This document shows, piece after piece, positions 25,022 to 37,556 of a stretch of DNA of 64,000 nucleotides. The position numbers were made by a program, and so were the translations under genes. The notes under the pieces were generated by a model that searched no databases, was not told where the DNA came from, and was given only the letters and a program-made list of their open reading frames with translations. Origin of the DNA: Neelides folsomi (lineage: Eukaryota; Arthropoda; Collembola; Neelipleona; Neelidae); the NCBI GenBank assembly GCA_034687125.1, contig JAQGBZ010000091.1:62001-126000 (forward strand), read 5' to 3'. Position 1 is the first letter of the stretch. Each line of letters begins with the position of its first letter.

Positions 25022-26399
25022 GTAAGTTGACAAATCACACTTGAATGCCACTTTATCAAAAATTATTTTAAAATACTTAAATAAAATGACAATGTGACAT
25101 CAAGATTAGTTTTACTGCTCTACTTATCAATTATCTATAATGCAAATCACTTATGACCATTTATAGTAAAAATCTATGTTACGTAAATACAAACAAATTA
25201 TAAAATAGTGAAAAATGTATCTACTATTTTATGTTATCTCTGAATAAATAAGAAAAAGTCAATAATAAATAACAAATTTTCCATGAAGTGAGTAGTTACA
25301 TCTGACACACTATTGACTCGCAAATGAGCGTTAGGCAATATGGTAATGTAATTAAATAAAACAGTGAAGAGCTCTTTTAATGAATTACGTGCTTTTGAAT
25401 CAATAAAACCTTCTCGTAGACAGAATATCAATGACATGGTTTTCTAAGGCTGTAAAGACGCTCTACATATGCTGCATGCCCAAATGATGCATCAGTGTTT
25501 ATTATGTACGAGAGCATCTCAGGATAATAAAACGAACGCCAAAGTGCAAGTGAGAAGGAAATTGAGTTAACATATACCAAATGTGTATTATGTACTTACA
25601 CATAGTAGTGATCTTCGTGCATAATATACTTTTACTATTATGCAGAGTAAGACTATCTGTAGATTATAAAAGAACGGTTTGAAAGTTTTGGAAAACTGAA
25701 TTTTTTTATAAATACTGATATGTTTATATATAAAAGTATATTGATCTCAGGATATCTTAGCTCCAATAGACAAAGAGGGTTATATTGAGGTGAGTTCGGA
25801 AATTGAAATTGGTCTCATTTAAATCGATTTCTTGGAGTAAGTTGGGAAGCTCCAACCACTCAAGCCTACTTCAAGTAAAAGCCCATACTTTTTCACTAGT
25901 TTTTATATTGAACTTCTCTAGATAAGTCGCTGGCATTGCCACAGAGGGAAAGAAAGTTTACTTTGAACTTTAAATAAACTATCTCCGTGTGAGTCAGCAT
26001 TACGAATCATCACATATTCCGAAATGTTGTGATCAAAACAGAACTTGTTCACCTAAAAATGAAGTTCTTGAAAAAGATATAAAAATTAGTTACAAACAAG
26101 AAAAACAAACAAAGTTAGTAAACTCTGCTCATTTCAAGTTTTAACTTACTACCAATTGTACAATGTACTTTTGTCTAGAAGGTTTTTGTTTGAATCACAT
26201 AATATTTTGATTAATATGAGAGTTTATTTATACTGACAGTTAAAAATATTTTACAATTGTATAATTTTATCGACACGCATTGACTTCCTACATGTAAATA
26301 TTTTATAATCAGCTTTTGACATTAAATATTTATGTCAAATAAATACGTGTTAACTTTTTATAATAATTCGATTTAGCTAATCATTTCTTAATTTTATAG
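25022..26399 (+). other. Introns flanking the 39-nt PH microexon
   Basis: 25022-25750 and 25790-26399, both with consensus donors (GTAAGT, GTGAGT). AT-rich and otherwise empty. Confidence 0.5.
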
Positions 26400-27484
26400 G
26401 CTTTAAAAGTGAGTGAAAAGGGACGAAAGTGGTTATTCGGAAGTCGTTTGTTCCGAAGAGAATCCGATGGTTCTTGGGCTCCTGTTTGGGCTTTCCTCTT
26501 CACGGACATTGTGGTTTTAACATCTCATACGACCCGAGACAGAGTATTTTTTGTCAAAGAACCACCAATACGATTAGAAGATGTTGTAACTCTTCATTTC
26601 AACCTCCCCAAGAAACACGGTAAACTTCGACTAATTAATTCTTATTCATACTTTAACAATGTAAAGCAATTGTAATTAGTTCAAATGATCTTTAATTATG
26701 GACCCAGCCACAATAAACACAATTTAATTATTTCATAACGTGCATTTAATGAACTCGATTATTCTTTCAAGAAACGATCTTAATCTGTAAGTTTCAATCA
26801 ATGCAACGAATCCTTGTGCCATTTAATAACCTTATTTAATAGTATTAATTTGGCTTTTGATTTGAGATAATTATTTGTACAAAATGTAAGTCATTAATCA
26901 TGTTGTTATTTTATTATTTATCAGTATTTAAATCAAATTAACAAGCAAAATTGGTTATGTAAACCAACTTCACTAGTATTTTGCCTTTAATAGGCTAATG
27001 AATAGAATGACTCCGACTTGCAATTATTTAATACAAAATACAAGTTATAAAATCAGGAAATAATTTGCAATAACCTGGAAGTTAACTTTAATATCATTTT
27101 AAATTGTATGTTTTTGTACATCAGGTGAAATTTGAAAAGCAATCTCTTCTTAGAGCCTTTGAAGTCTTATATAACGCATTACATTTGGCACTGCGAGATC
27201 CGTCTGCTAAGGTTTCTCAAAGGTCTTTTGAACAATCGCTAATTGCAGCCGTCGGAGAGAAATGGAGAGAATAAAGAAAGCGAATGAGTCTCATAATGGA
27301 GTAATGTCTTTGTTCTTGTAGAAAATGAGTTTCGGCTGCTGTTTGGACCAGAACACCCCCAGACACATCATCGGTTCGATAAACTGCTTCCAATTTACAG
27401 GAAACAGAAGTCTAACCAGATTGTCCTCAGAACTTCCAATCCGCAACTGAAGAGTGTCTGGAAACTTCTCTTGCAACGTCAAAT
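25751..27484 (+). CDS. PH domain exons of the RhoGEF (microexon + 2 exons)
   Basis: Exons 25751-25789 (39 nt, phase 0), 26400-26619 and 27322-27484. Together they give a pleckstrin homology domain at about residues 1600-1740. The microexon supplies DILAPIDKEGYIE, the first strand with the typical E-G-Y/W-I. The next exon gives LKVSEKGRKWLFGSRLFRR and WAPVWAFLFTDIVVLTS, and the last gives EFRLLFGPEH and the C-terminal helix NPQLKSVWKLLLQRQ with its conserved Trp. In Dbl-family exchange factors the PH domain follows the DH domain directly, as here, and tunes activity and membrane or phosphoinositide binding. The microexon has a good acceptor (GATCTCAG) and donor (GAG|GTGAGT), and without it the PH fold lacks its first strand. 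The last exon ends in phase 2. Confidence 0.8.
27125..27274 (+). other. Orphan exon-like coding segment inside the PH intron
   Basis: Within the intron between the PH exons 26400-26619 and 27322-27484 there is an acceptor (TTTGTACATCAG ending 27124). It is followed by an open stretch of 49 codons and a stop: VKFEKQSLLRAFEVLYNALH, then a Leu/Ala-rich helical-looking part ending VGEKWRE. It looks coding by residue pattern but is out of phase with the preceding PH exon (phase 1 would read into a stop within three codons). It would be in frame after the 39-nt microexon, whose donor is phase 0, giving a product that lacks most of the PH domain. Other possibilities are a fragment of an unrelated gene. 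I do not recognise the family. Confidence 0.3.
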
Positions 27485-27561
27485 GTAAGTCGACCTACTT
27501 ACCGGACATTGTTACGAGTACAAGTAGTTAAATATGTATAGTTATATTCTACCATGAATAG

Positions 27562-30500
27562 TTTGATAGCAGCAAAACTTATTTATTATGCTAAAGCACC
27601 TTTTAATCCACTTCCTCGGGATGGTGGATTTTCTCCATCACCGCCAACGCAAAGGAGCCTTAATTACTACAGTACTAGTTGGGTATACTTACTTTATATC
27701 AGTATTAGTATGTGTCTATTCTTCAGAGTTGCAATTCCCCACAGAGAAAGGGTGAGAGAGAAAGATCGGACAAACAAATCATAAATTCAATTGAAGTAGG
27801 TTAATCTAAAGGAGACGGACGTCGTTTGTCGATTTTGTCAAGTTGCGTAAATTAAACGAGGTTATTTGGAACGTTTGTTACATTTTGTTTGTTTGTTTGT
27901 AAATTCGAAGGGTTCAGCCACCTTTCTCCTTTGTTCAGGTTTCTTACACAATGAATCAAATGAGGGCAATGGGAAAAGCATTATTTACTTCCTTCTTAAA
28001 ACTTAAAACTTGAACATTCATATGAAAATAATATTATGAATGTATTCAATTGAATATAAAAAAGCACAAAAATGAGAAAAGTAATATTCAATTTAATGAA
28101 ATGAAATAAAGTGGTAGAAAGCTACGAGAAAGTCATAAGTAGAAAATGTAGCATTTTTATAAGGAATTCCAACATTATTATTTATTATTCACTAACAGAA
28201 TCACGCTCAACACTCGATTGTCAAAATCCTCTTCTTCGAATTTCTCAATTTCGGAATTCTGTGAAAAATTCCCCACAAGCCCTGAAGGTCCGGATGAATT
28301 TGAACCACCGGAATCAACGCCAAGCTCAAAAGACTCAAAAGAACCATTGAAAGAAATTTCCAAAGTTCTTCTCAAGCTACAAGAAAAGAAGCGAGAAAAC
28401 ATTAGTGGATCAACAGTGGGTAAAGGCGGAGTGGAGAACGACACTCCTCCAAAACACCTTGAAGTTAAACTTTCCTCTGGACCGCGACCCTCCCCACTGC
28501 TCACAGACTCCAAAAGTAATGTCAACGAGAATAACTCAACAAAAAGTTCATCAATTAACATCAATAGCATCAAAGCGACCACAAACGGGAAAAACGATTC
28601 GCCACCTTCAAATAACAATTCATTAACAAATGTCAAAAACTCTCTTTCTCCCGAGAAATCCGTCACTCTTGTCGAAGGGCCCAATGTTGGTAAAAGCGGA
28701 CCTGGCGGAATTGAAGCGAAGAGTAATTTAAATGCCACGAGAGTTATCCACGTACCTGATCCCAAACAATTAGACCCCTGTGAAGTTAAAGTTGAGGGGA
28801 ATTTGAATAAAATATTGCCACTCGGAAAATCTCCGAGCTTGCCACCTCAAACTCCTCCGGCCTCGGGAGCCACTTCAACTGGTTTGAATAACTCTCCGTC
28901 CTTAGAGACAGCTCCAATGGGGAACCACAACAGTCAAAAGCAGTCGAGTGAAGAGAAAATTCTTCCAAATTCAATGTCAAAGTCCCATGGTGGTCATCAA
29001 CTTCATTCCCATTCTTCAAAGCCTTCCCCAATGAGTTCATTAGGTAACCCAGGAAAGTTGTCTGATCTTGTTTCGGCCCTATCCAAAGGCACATCCCCAC
29101 AAGCGGCTCTCAAAACGACCCACGTCACTGGACCCGCTGACTCCCCAATCAAAAAGAATAGGAAGGAAATTGACCCTCCTATTGAAATCGACTCGGGTCA
29201 TTCCAAGTGCAAGGGACGAAACTCTGGAACTCAGCCTTCAACTCCGGCCAAGTCAAACTCCAAAGAGAATCGTCGAAATTCCCCTCCAGATCTTTCTCTC
29301 AAAAATGTAAATGATGACCAGAAAGGAGAAACAAAAGGGAGTAATGATAAAAGAGAAGTTTCATCCGCAGGTCCTCAAAAAAGAGAAATAAAAAATGTGA
29401 AAACTTTTTGTTCTCAAACAGAAACAGAGGTCAAACGGGTGAGTGGGCACCATTTAAAGATCAACGAACCCGGGTTGAAAGAGACTCCCCAATGTTTCTC
29501 ACAGCCCAAAGAAAAAGTTTCTCCGCATTTGGGTTCAACAGCGACATTGCCACATTGTGATGAAAGGAGAGGTTCGAAGGACGCTGGGTCAAGAACTGCC
29601 TCATTATCATCACCTGAGATCTCCGAACAGCCCAAGTGCATTTTCACAAAAGAGAAGCCAGGCACAAAAATTGTTACAAATTCGTATTTAAAGTCGCATC
29701 AAGAAGTCCTTTCATCCGCTCCCTCAAGTATGCCCCTTTTCAAAGAAAAGTCCTCGTTGAATGGCTCGGGAACGGAAATCATGAAGCTGATGAATTATCA
29801 GAACAGTCCATATCCGGTCAAACGATTCATGGGGCACAACGACCATGACGCGATGCTTATTGAGAATATGAGGACGAGTCCGAATAATAACAATAACAGC
29901 TTTAGATCCCTGCTAGACAACCAAAAATACCCGGAAAGATCACATTCTTCCCTCATGGAAGAAATCCCAAATCCACTTGTGGGCCCTAACACCCAACGAA
30001 TTTTGGAAACGAGTTCGGAAAAGAGCCGTCGTCGAATTTTATTTGACCAAAAGGTCCGGAAAGACTATCCCGAACTTTTCGGCATTACACCGCGAGACAG
30101 AAGATCTTTCATTAAGAATTTAGGGAATGAGACGGGAGATGTGAATAGTCTTGTAACTCCCTATTACTACACGACATCGCCCCTCCCTGCCCATCGGACT
30201 TTCATTAATTCCCAGCCGAAGACCAATGACTATGTAATTCCCTATAAGGAAAACAATTCCACTATACTGTTGGAGCAAAACAATAATAAGAAAAACATAA
30301 ATGTCCAAATAGAAGATGAAAAGGATTCTGAGAATTGGGAAGTTCCCCCAAGGGTTTCCCAATTTCGCATTAAAGAGAATAAAGAAGATCAGCTTGAGGA
30401 TTTAGAAGATGACTCGTCAATCAGATGCCTTGAACTTCACCAATGTGTCGTTCATCTCCATAGGTCTCCTGAGGACTCTTCCAATGATTCGGGGATTTCT

Positions 30501-32845
30501 GATGAAAATACTGATCAAAATAGAACATTGTCCAATTTAGAGGATACGACAATGAGTTGTTCAATCCCATCAAATAGCTCAAATTGCAGTGACAACGACC
30601 ATACCAATCTCCCTATTTCAAGGAACCTCACTCCAGCGGACGGAAATGAACTTGGTCCTTTGCAGCCGCCTGTGATTGAAGAAGAAGAAATTAAAATTAA
30701 TTATACCAAACAAGAAGTCCCTCCAAATCCAGTTGTCAATGAGAAAGAAAATAGCAAAGCTCTCGTGACTGTCTCCACTAGCATGACCAACATCAATATG
30801 AGCAATGGGAGCAAAGTGGATGTCGGAATTGGGACAGAAGACGATGAGGAATTGAGTTTCCTTTGGGCCTCACGACTCCCGGAAAAGTCTTTTAGAACTC
30901 TCATGGCGGAACGGCGGGAAGCCTTTTTTCACAACAACCAAATGCGGGAACACAATAAGCATTTAAATAAAAATGAATCCAATTTAGCAACTTTGAGTGA
31001 AGGAAGAACTCAAAGGTCCTTTAATTCTAATGAGCCGCTTCTTGTGAGAATTGTCGAAGGGATTGGGACTATCCATTCAACAATTCCCGACCCGCCTGAA
31101 CCTATCAAACCCTGTGAACGAGTTTTATACACACGACTTGAAAAGGAAAAGACTGCACGGGTAGAACGAGTTGAATCCTCAGACGATTCAACTTCTTCAG
31201 ACGCTGCTTCTGCTTCTCCAGCTGCGGAAAACGGAACGACGGATCCATCATGGTCATCTTCTTCATCGAGTGATTTAGCGGGTTATTCAAGTTCGAGAGA
31301 AGAACTTCCAATGGCTTCAACTTCTACGTCTACTTATCCGATTATAAATTCCTCGCTCTCAAATTCCGCAAAAGTGGCTATGTTCAGCGGGTTCCCACAT
31401 GGACCTTCCAAACTTCCTTCTGTTTCTCATGCCTCGACTTCAACAGGGTTTGTGAGAAGACCGGAAATTGTCGTGACAAAAGAATCTCCAATTAAAAATG
31501 AGAGCGACGAGGATGAGGAAAGTGTAATTCTTTGTAATGGAAATCGAACACTAATGAATGGAATGAAAAAAGATGAGAGTTTCGATGCAATTGATGACGA
31601 TGTAGAAGAAGATTCACTTGAAGTCATAGCGGAAAAATCTAAAGAATTTAGCCGAGTTGAGTCCAACGATTCGACGGCGGAAAATTACGGAGATGATGAA
31701 GACTACAATTTTGACGAAGACGAAGAGGAGCTTTCCCATTGCAGTGTGGCCACGATGAACCGGTATGGAACGTATGAGAGTCTGGAGAAAATCGAAACAG
31801 AAGAGTCAATAGGAGTACAACCAGATTTTTCCAGAGCACTTCCAAGATCTAAAGCTCGGTTCACCTTTGACGACGATGACGACGATGAGGAGGATTTATT
31901 TGAAGAAGATTTCGAGACAGACTTCAATTTCAGATTTCCGAGCCAAATCCAAGATAACACATACAGTGAGTTGCAATCAATTTACAAATAACCACATTAC
32001 AGTATTTACTTTAATCACGCTTGACTCTCACGTTACGAGTCTGTCTGTCTAGGAGTAAATATGTACTTAAAGTTAGGAGCTTGGGATCAATTTATAATTT
32101 TAAATGTAATTAGGTGTTTCGAGACTCGGACCGCTTCCTCCGCTCCTTGAAGAAGACTACGAGGATGAAATGTACGATGAGGCTCGGACTGATGTAGAAA
32201 ATGGAGACGGTCAAGGGTCAAGTGATGGTGGAAATTACAGAGCTGGTTTTCATCAGGTATGTTGAATTCGTGTATTTTTTCAATTTTCTTCTATTTTATT
32301 AACCACATGCTCAAGCACACTAACCAACTCTTAACACATTAAGCCTTTGTAAATGCACCTGAGTTTTTATAATTTTTATCCAATTTTTAATACATATAAA
32401 TAGTTTTATATTATATAATATTTATATTAAAGGTGTATCATTAAGCATATCATTTACCAATATGCCATAGTATTACATAATATACATAAGTAAAAGATCC
32501 AAGAGACATATTTTGTACGAATGTTACATTGATTTAAATGAGAATTAAAACTTGACTTATAAATATACCCACCCTTACAGGTAGGTAAACTAGGTATAAG
32601 TATAGTGTCTTAATATACATACATTTCTGTAAGTACATTGTACATTATTTAAATGTGCACAACTCCAGCTTCCATGAGATTGTATCTTGGCATGATTTCC
32701 CCTATTTTTGTCTTTCTTTTTCCTTTACAAAGACAGGTTTGAGACGTGGTGAAAACAGCTTTCTACTCGCTCGACTTGCAACGATTTACGCACGCAGCTC
32801 CATCAGTCCTCTCAAAATCCTTCGTGATCTCTGGCTCAAAAAACG
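27562..32845 (+). CDS. Long disordered C-terminal region of the RhoGEF (4 exons)
   Basis: A probable exon at 27562-27682 (segment PRDGGFSPSPPTQRS) follows the PH domain. The main exon is 28164 or 28199 to 31965, about 1,260 codons without a stop. Then come 32114-32256 and 32733-32845. The main exon codes Ser/Pro/Lys/Asn-rich disordered sequence, a more ordered-looking basic block near its middle (SRRRILFDQKVRKDYPELF), and a strongly acidic end with runs of Asp and Glu. The last exon looks helical (SFLLARLATIYARSS). The join between 27682 and the main exon is unresolved. The best-looking acceptor (ACTAACAG, exon from 28199) needs a phase-2 donor that I cannot find. A second acceptor (TTTTATAAG, exon from 28164) fits the phase-0 donor TGG|GTATAC. 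The later junctions at 31965/32114 (phase 1) and 32256/32733 (phase 0) are clean. The last donor, CG|GTATTC at 32845, leaves phase 2. Confidence 0.7.
27683..28163 (+). other. Unresolved intron between the post-PH exon and the 3.8-kb exon
   Basis: AT-rich sequence with a short GTTT run near 27,880-27,900. A further tiny exon may lie here, because the best acceptor downstream (28198) does not match the phase of the upstream donor. I could not place one with confidence. Confidence 0.35.
32257..32732 (+). other. Intron after the acidic C-terminal exons
   Basis: GTATGT donor, acceptor TTTACAAAG. The next AG four bases on (GACAG) would give an immediate stop, so the exon is read from 32733. No other feature. 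Confidence 0.45.
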
Positions 32846-35800
32846 GTATTCATTACATTCAACTCATCATTCAATTTATGATTTATTTCTTCCACTTAAA
32901 ATTATTCGTTTATTTAATTTAAGTGTTGATGCTCAAAGCATTATAATAACATAAGCACTTGCTGAATATCTTTCTTAAATACACAACACTTAATGCAAAA
33001 ACACTACGTAATTTACTACACTTGTGTATTTGAATATTAGATAACAGAATTATACAAACATGCCGTTAGTTCGCTCCGAACATAAATGATATAAAATAGA
33101 ATAAGATTGGATTTATAGTTTTATAGGTCTTGGCTATAAATAATTAAATGACTCAAATGATTTTTGATTTTGATAAAAACATGGAGAAAGTCTGGCCATG
33201 ACGTTGAGATTGACAGATACTTTTAATTAACTGAACTCCCTTGACATATTCTCAACCTTATTTCTTCACGTCTTCTCTTTCCTAAAACTCAAGGAAAAGA
33301 ACATTGAGACTTGATTTTGTATTTTCTTCACCATCATTCTTATTCTCGGAGTGAGATAGAATCTGAAATAAAGTGTAGCTGGGGCACTTGCGACGTTTCC
33401 CCAGAAGAAAGGGATTGTTAGCCGAAGTCAGTGCCACGGAGTAATATATTTCAAAGCAGGGCAATTACGTAGAAAAGACCCATTAGTTAATCCCACTTCT
33501 CCATTCTAGGGATTGAGCTTTTAAAATCTTTCTCTTGCTTCTTTTGTTCTATTTGAGTAAGAAAGAGAGAACACTGAATTTCCATCATTATTCTAAACCA
33601 GCTCAATGGATTTCTCAAATTCAAGTTCAGAAACTTTGCATCCATAAATACCTCTGAGTATAGGACAATACAATACAATATAGAGCGCTATATATGTAAA
33701 GCATTGAGGCAGAGTATACATAACTATTGCAGTTATCATTCACATAACATTTCGTACACATAAGCTGACATATCAAAATTCTAGAAAATGAATGTTGTAA
33801 GGCTGATATCCTCAGCATTAAAATATTAAGCCAGCTTTGAAACCTTGTTTAATTGCTAATTGGATATTAAAATTAGTTAATTTTGATCGCCTTGAATCTC
33901 TTCATATAGATAATGTTAGTGTATCCATTATGAATATTATTATATGGATGTATGGATACATTATTATTATTTATGGTATATGAATAAGTCCCTTAAGATT
34001 GTTAACATGTTAAGGAACTTTTTAGAATAAAATTAAAAGTCAATTCCAAATTCGGAAATTATATTATAAAGTTTGTTGTCTTTTGAAGAGGATTACATAA
34101 ATCACATCTAATCACATGAATAGATAAATAGATTTTAATTCGATTTGTGTACCATAGTTGAAAATTGTTTAAATTGATTTATGTTCTTCTTTCGATTGTT
34201 AAATGATTGTATAATAATCCAAATAACTTCATCATTTAATAACATCTTATTATAAGTGTATATCAGAAGCCAGCAAAGGAAATTGATTTTACATTAAGAC
34301 AATGGACCTTTAAGATTTCGTGCTAATTTGGCTAAGAAATTTGGTTAATTAGAAAACGTCATTCACTCGTTCTAACTGTATTGCTGATGAGCTTGAAATT
34401 ATAACTTTCTCCTTGAAATAATAATGAAGTTGAAATCTCATTTAGGTCTTCCTCTTTGATTACTTCCACCTAACTTTCTCCTATTTATATATTTGAATGT
34501 ATGGTACATACATCATATAAGATATAACTTTCCTAATGATGATAACCTTTTAAAATTACTTAGGTATAAAGCTTGGAATTGAATTGAAATAAGTAATTTG
34601 CAAAAGTTTGTTTTTGAAATATAAAACAGTGCTATTATATTTATATGGTTCATAATTTTGTATAATTTACTTTATTATTGCTTTATTACCTGTAAAATTA
34701 AACCTAAAAATTAAACAATTAACAATCCTCAATTATTGTTTTGCATCCACACAGGAAATTGAATTTTATTATAATATAAGTATCTGTTTCATAAGTACTT
34801 AATGTTAGTATCTGTCGGATAAATAGAATTCGCAATGTTTCTATTCAATACTAATCTCTTAAGAATTGAGAATTATAAATCAAAATTATCATATGTACTA
34901 GTCTTACAATTATTTTGGGAAATGGAATTATTTATTATTAAGTCTCCAGAGTCTCATTGAATGATGTTGAACCATTCCTTTCTTGGCTTTTGTCGCATTT
35001 CTCAGAATTTATTTGGTGAATAAATGGTCATAGACAGACTCTTTATTTGAGATTTAAAATATCATGAATATAATGTAGGATTTCATACTCAGCATTTATT
35101 AGTAAGCGGAATGAATTGAATTTTCCAAAAAGGATTGAATGAGGAAATCTCATTATTTATTTCCTTTGATGAAACAGATATAGACAATGGAACTATAAGG
35201 ATGAATAAAGGAGAATCAATTATTTTGACGAATGAACTTTGAATCGACCGAGTGGGAAGACGAGGGATTTGGAGAAATGAAGTAAGTGAGAGGCTCTTTG
35301 GAATTCATTGCCCTCGTCGTCCTCGACTACTCCAGTTGCTGCTACACAATAAATTGATGGATTTCCCATCTACTCTCCAACTAATCTCGAGAACGAGGGA
35401 AGGAATAAGAAGCAAATCCAAATAACTCTCCCTCCTTAAAAACATAAACACTAAACCTGCTATTTGTCAAGTCGAGTGCGGAGGCGACCTTACACACAAA
35501 ACTACTTAACCATACTTTGTATGTGTTTAGACCCTTTTTAATCCTCTCTCTTAAATGCCATTTAATTCCCACAACTTCCAATTCCCCACTTACTCGAAAT
35601 AATTATTTAAAACATCTTGCGTCCCGGAAATCGTATTTACTAAAATAAATATAGGAGTTGATGAATGGAGAAGACTTTGAATGTTATTCACCTCTCGCAA
35701 CTCACTCTTGAAATGAAAGGACGAAGAGAATTAATCCATTTCCACTACACTCTTGTTATTTCGAGAGATTGATATTAAAAAGGTTCCATTCATCTCTTTC

Positions 35801-37556
35801 TATTTCCTTGTTATTCTTACCATTAGAGCGATGGAAAACAATTCGTTTTCCAAGATTGGTAAAGGGAAAGTCTTTAGAAAAATAGCATGGAAGATAAACA
35901 GAATTACATAAAACCTAATAATGAAAACCAACATTGAATTTTGAATTTTTTTAAAAAAAAATAATTATTCTACAGACATTCAAATAATGGTCAAAATATT
36001 TAATGTAGTTTAAATTGGTAAAAGATTGTCTATTTAGAATTTAGAAATTGACACATAACTATGTAATGTGTGTGCTAAAAGTACTATTAAAGTTTATTAA
36101 ACTTCCGAGATTTCTTATGTACCTTCCTTGTCAAAATGATAAAATGTGTATGCTCCAATTAAATCCAATTCATAGATGATAGACAAAATTAATACTAATG
36201 AAAATGGCTGAACGAAAATTTATGCTTTCCCTAAACTTTTCTACGTTCCTATATACAATATCGATAGTATGTAAATCTATACTTACCAAGTATTTATCGA
36301 TATAAATACTATCTGTAATTATTGTAAAAAATACATAACGAGTAATTTTATGGTATATTTAACGATGTACATAAGATATGAGCTACTCATTGGTAGTGTT
36401 TATAAAATAAATAATGATAATCTAACATACATGTATTAAGATTCTTAATACCCTTAAACTGTAAACTGTACGACAAGTACATTATCTTTAATAAATATAA
36501 GTTCTAGATGTGATTTAAATACTTGTAAATATTATATTATACTGTTGTTAAATTTGATATATTAGTTTAAGATTTGTAAGGTAAATTATTATTAATTGGT
36601 ACTATTTAAATTATTATCGTTTATTTATTTCAAAAATATTTGTATGCTCACTCATTAAAATCATAAATAAAAAATGTAAATAAAATATATAGCTAAATGC
36701 CAATAATATATAATAGCCTATATAAATCCAAAAATTGGTTTCCTTTAATTAGTGTAATAAACAGAAACTTAACGATGTGGAGTATTGTTGTGAAATATTA
36801 ATTGACAGAAATATATTAATGAGTATATCAGTGCTTGATATTTAAATTATTACATTAATTTAACAGAATTAGTTTAACATTTATTTGAAAATGGATAAAA
36901 AATAATGTTTTTTTCATTCAAGAGTGTAGTCTCAAGTTGAAGGCCAAGATTATAAATTATATTTACTTATCGTTAATTAAAGTTCATTGAATGGTAATGT
37001 AGTATTAGTGAAAGTTTTATGTCTTGAGATGCACTCAAAAGATTAAAATCTTCAATTAGTGGTAAAGACATTTGGATGTGAATATATGAAACATGTCTTT
37101 GATGTATTCTTCTGGCTCATTTGGTTGATATTTAAATTGCGTCGTGAAATAAAAGAATTGTGTGCAATGGCTTTTTTTCTTTAAAATATTCCAACAGGCA
37201 TCTCTCAATCTTAATCATTCATTCTAATGAATCCATGCGCCATATTTATAAATGTACTTAGATAAGTAAAATCTAACGTCTACATGTTTCTGAATAAAAC
37301 AAAATGAACAAATATCGATTACATGTATAGGATACCTGTACTATGTAATAAACATTAAAATTCAACAAGATACAAATGAAATTTGGCATTTTATTATTTA
37401 TATTTAGTTACAAAGTTATATTGATAAACAATAAATTTTACTTGTTACAATTAAATTACATTTTTTAGCATTATTTTAATAATAATTAAATCAATAGAAT
37501 ATGATTTGACCAGTCTTTTCAACAATCGCATACTTAAACATAACTCGCACTTTGCA
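32846..37556. other. Gene-free AT-rich stretch before the TTLL gene
   Basis: About 4.7 kb, very AT-rich, with only short unsupported frames. It includes the 3' flank of the minus-strand TTLL gene; a TTTATT on the plus strand at 37390 would read AATAAA on the gene's strand, a possible polyadenylation signal. No repeat family or RNA recognised. Confidence 0.4.

Noticed and set aside
28111-28350. Alternative frame with SRSTLDCQNPLLRISQF near the start of the 3.8-kb exon
   Set aside because: Looks coding-like for about 35 codons but has no downstream continuation, whereas the competing frame stays open for about 1,250 codons.
28178-28765. 195-codon minus-strand open frame
   Set aside because: Antisense shadow of the 3.8-kb exon; no recognisable domain.
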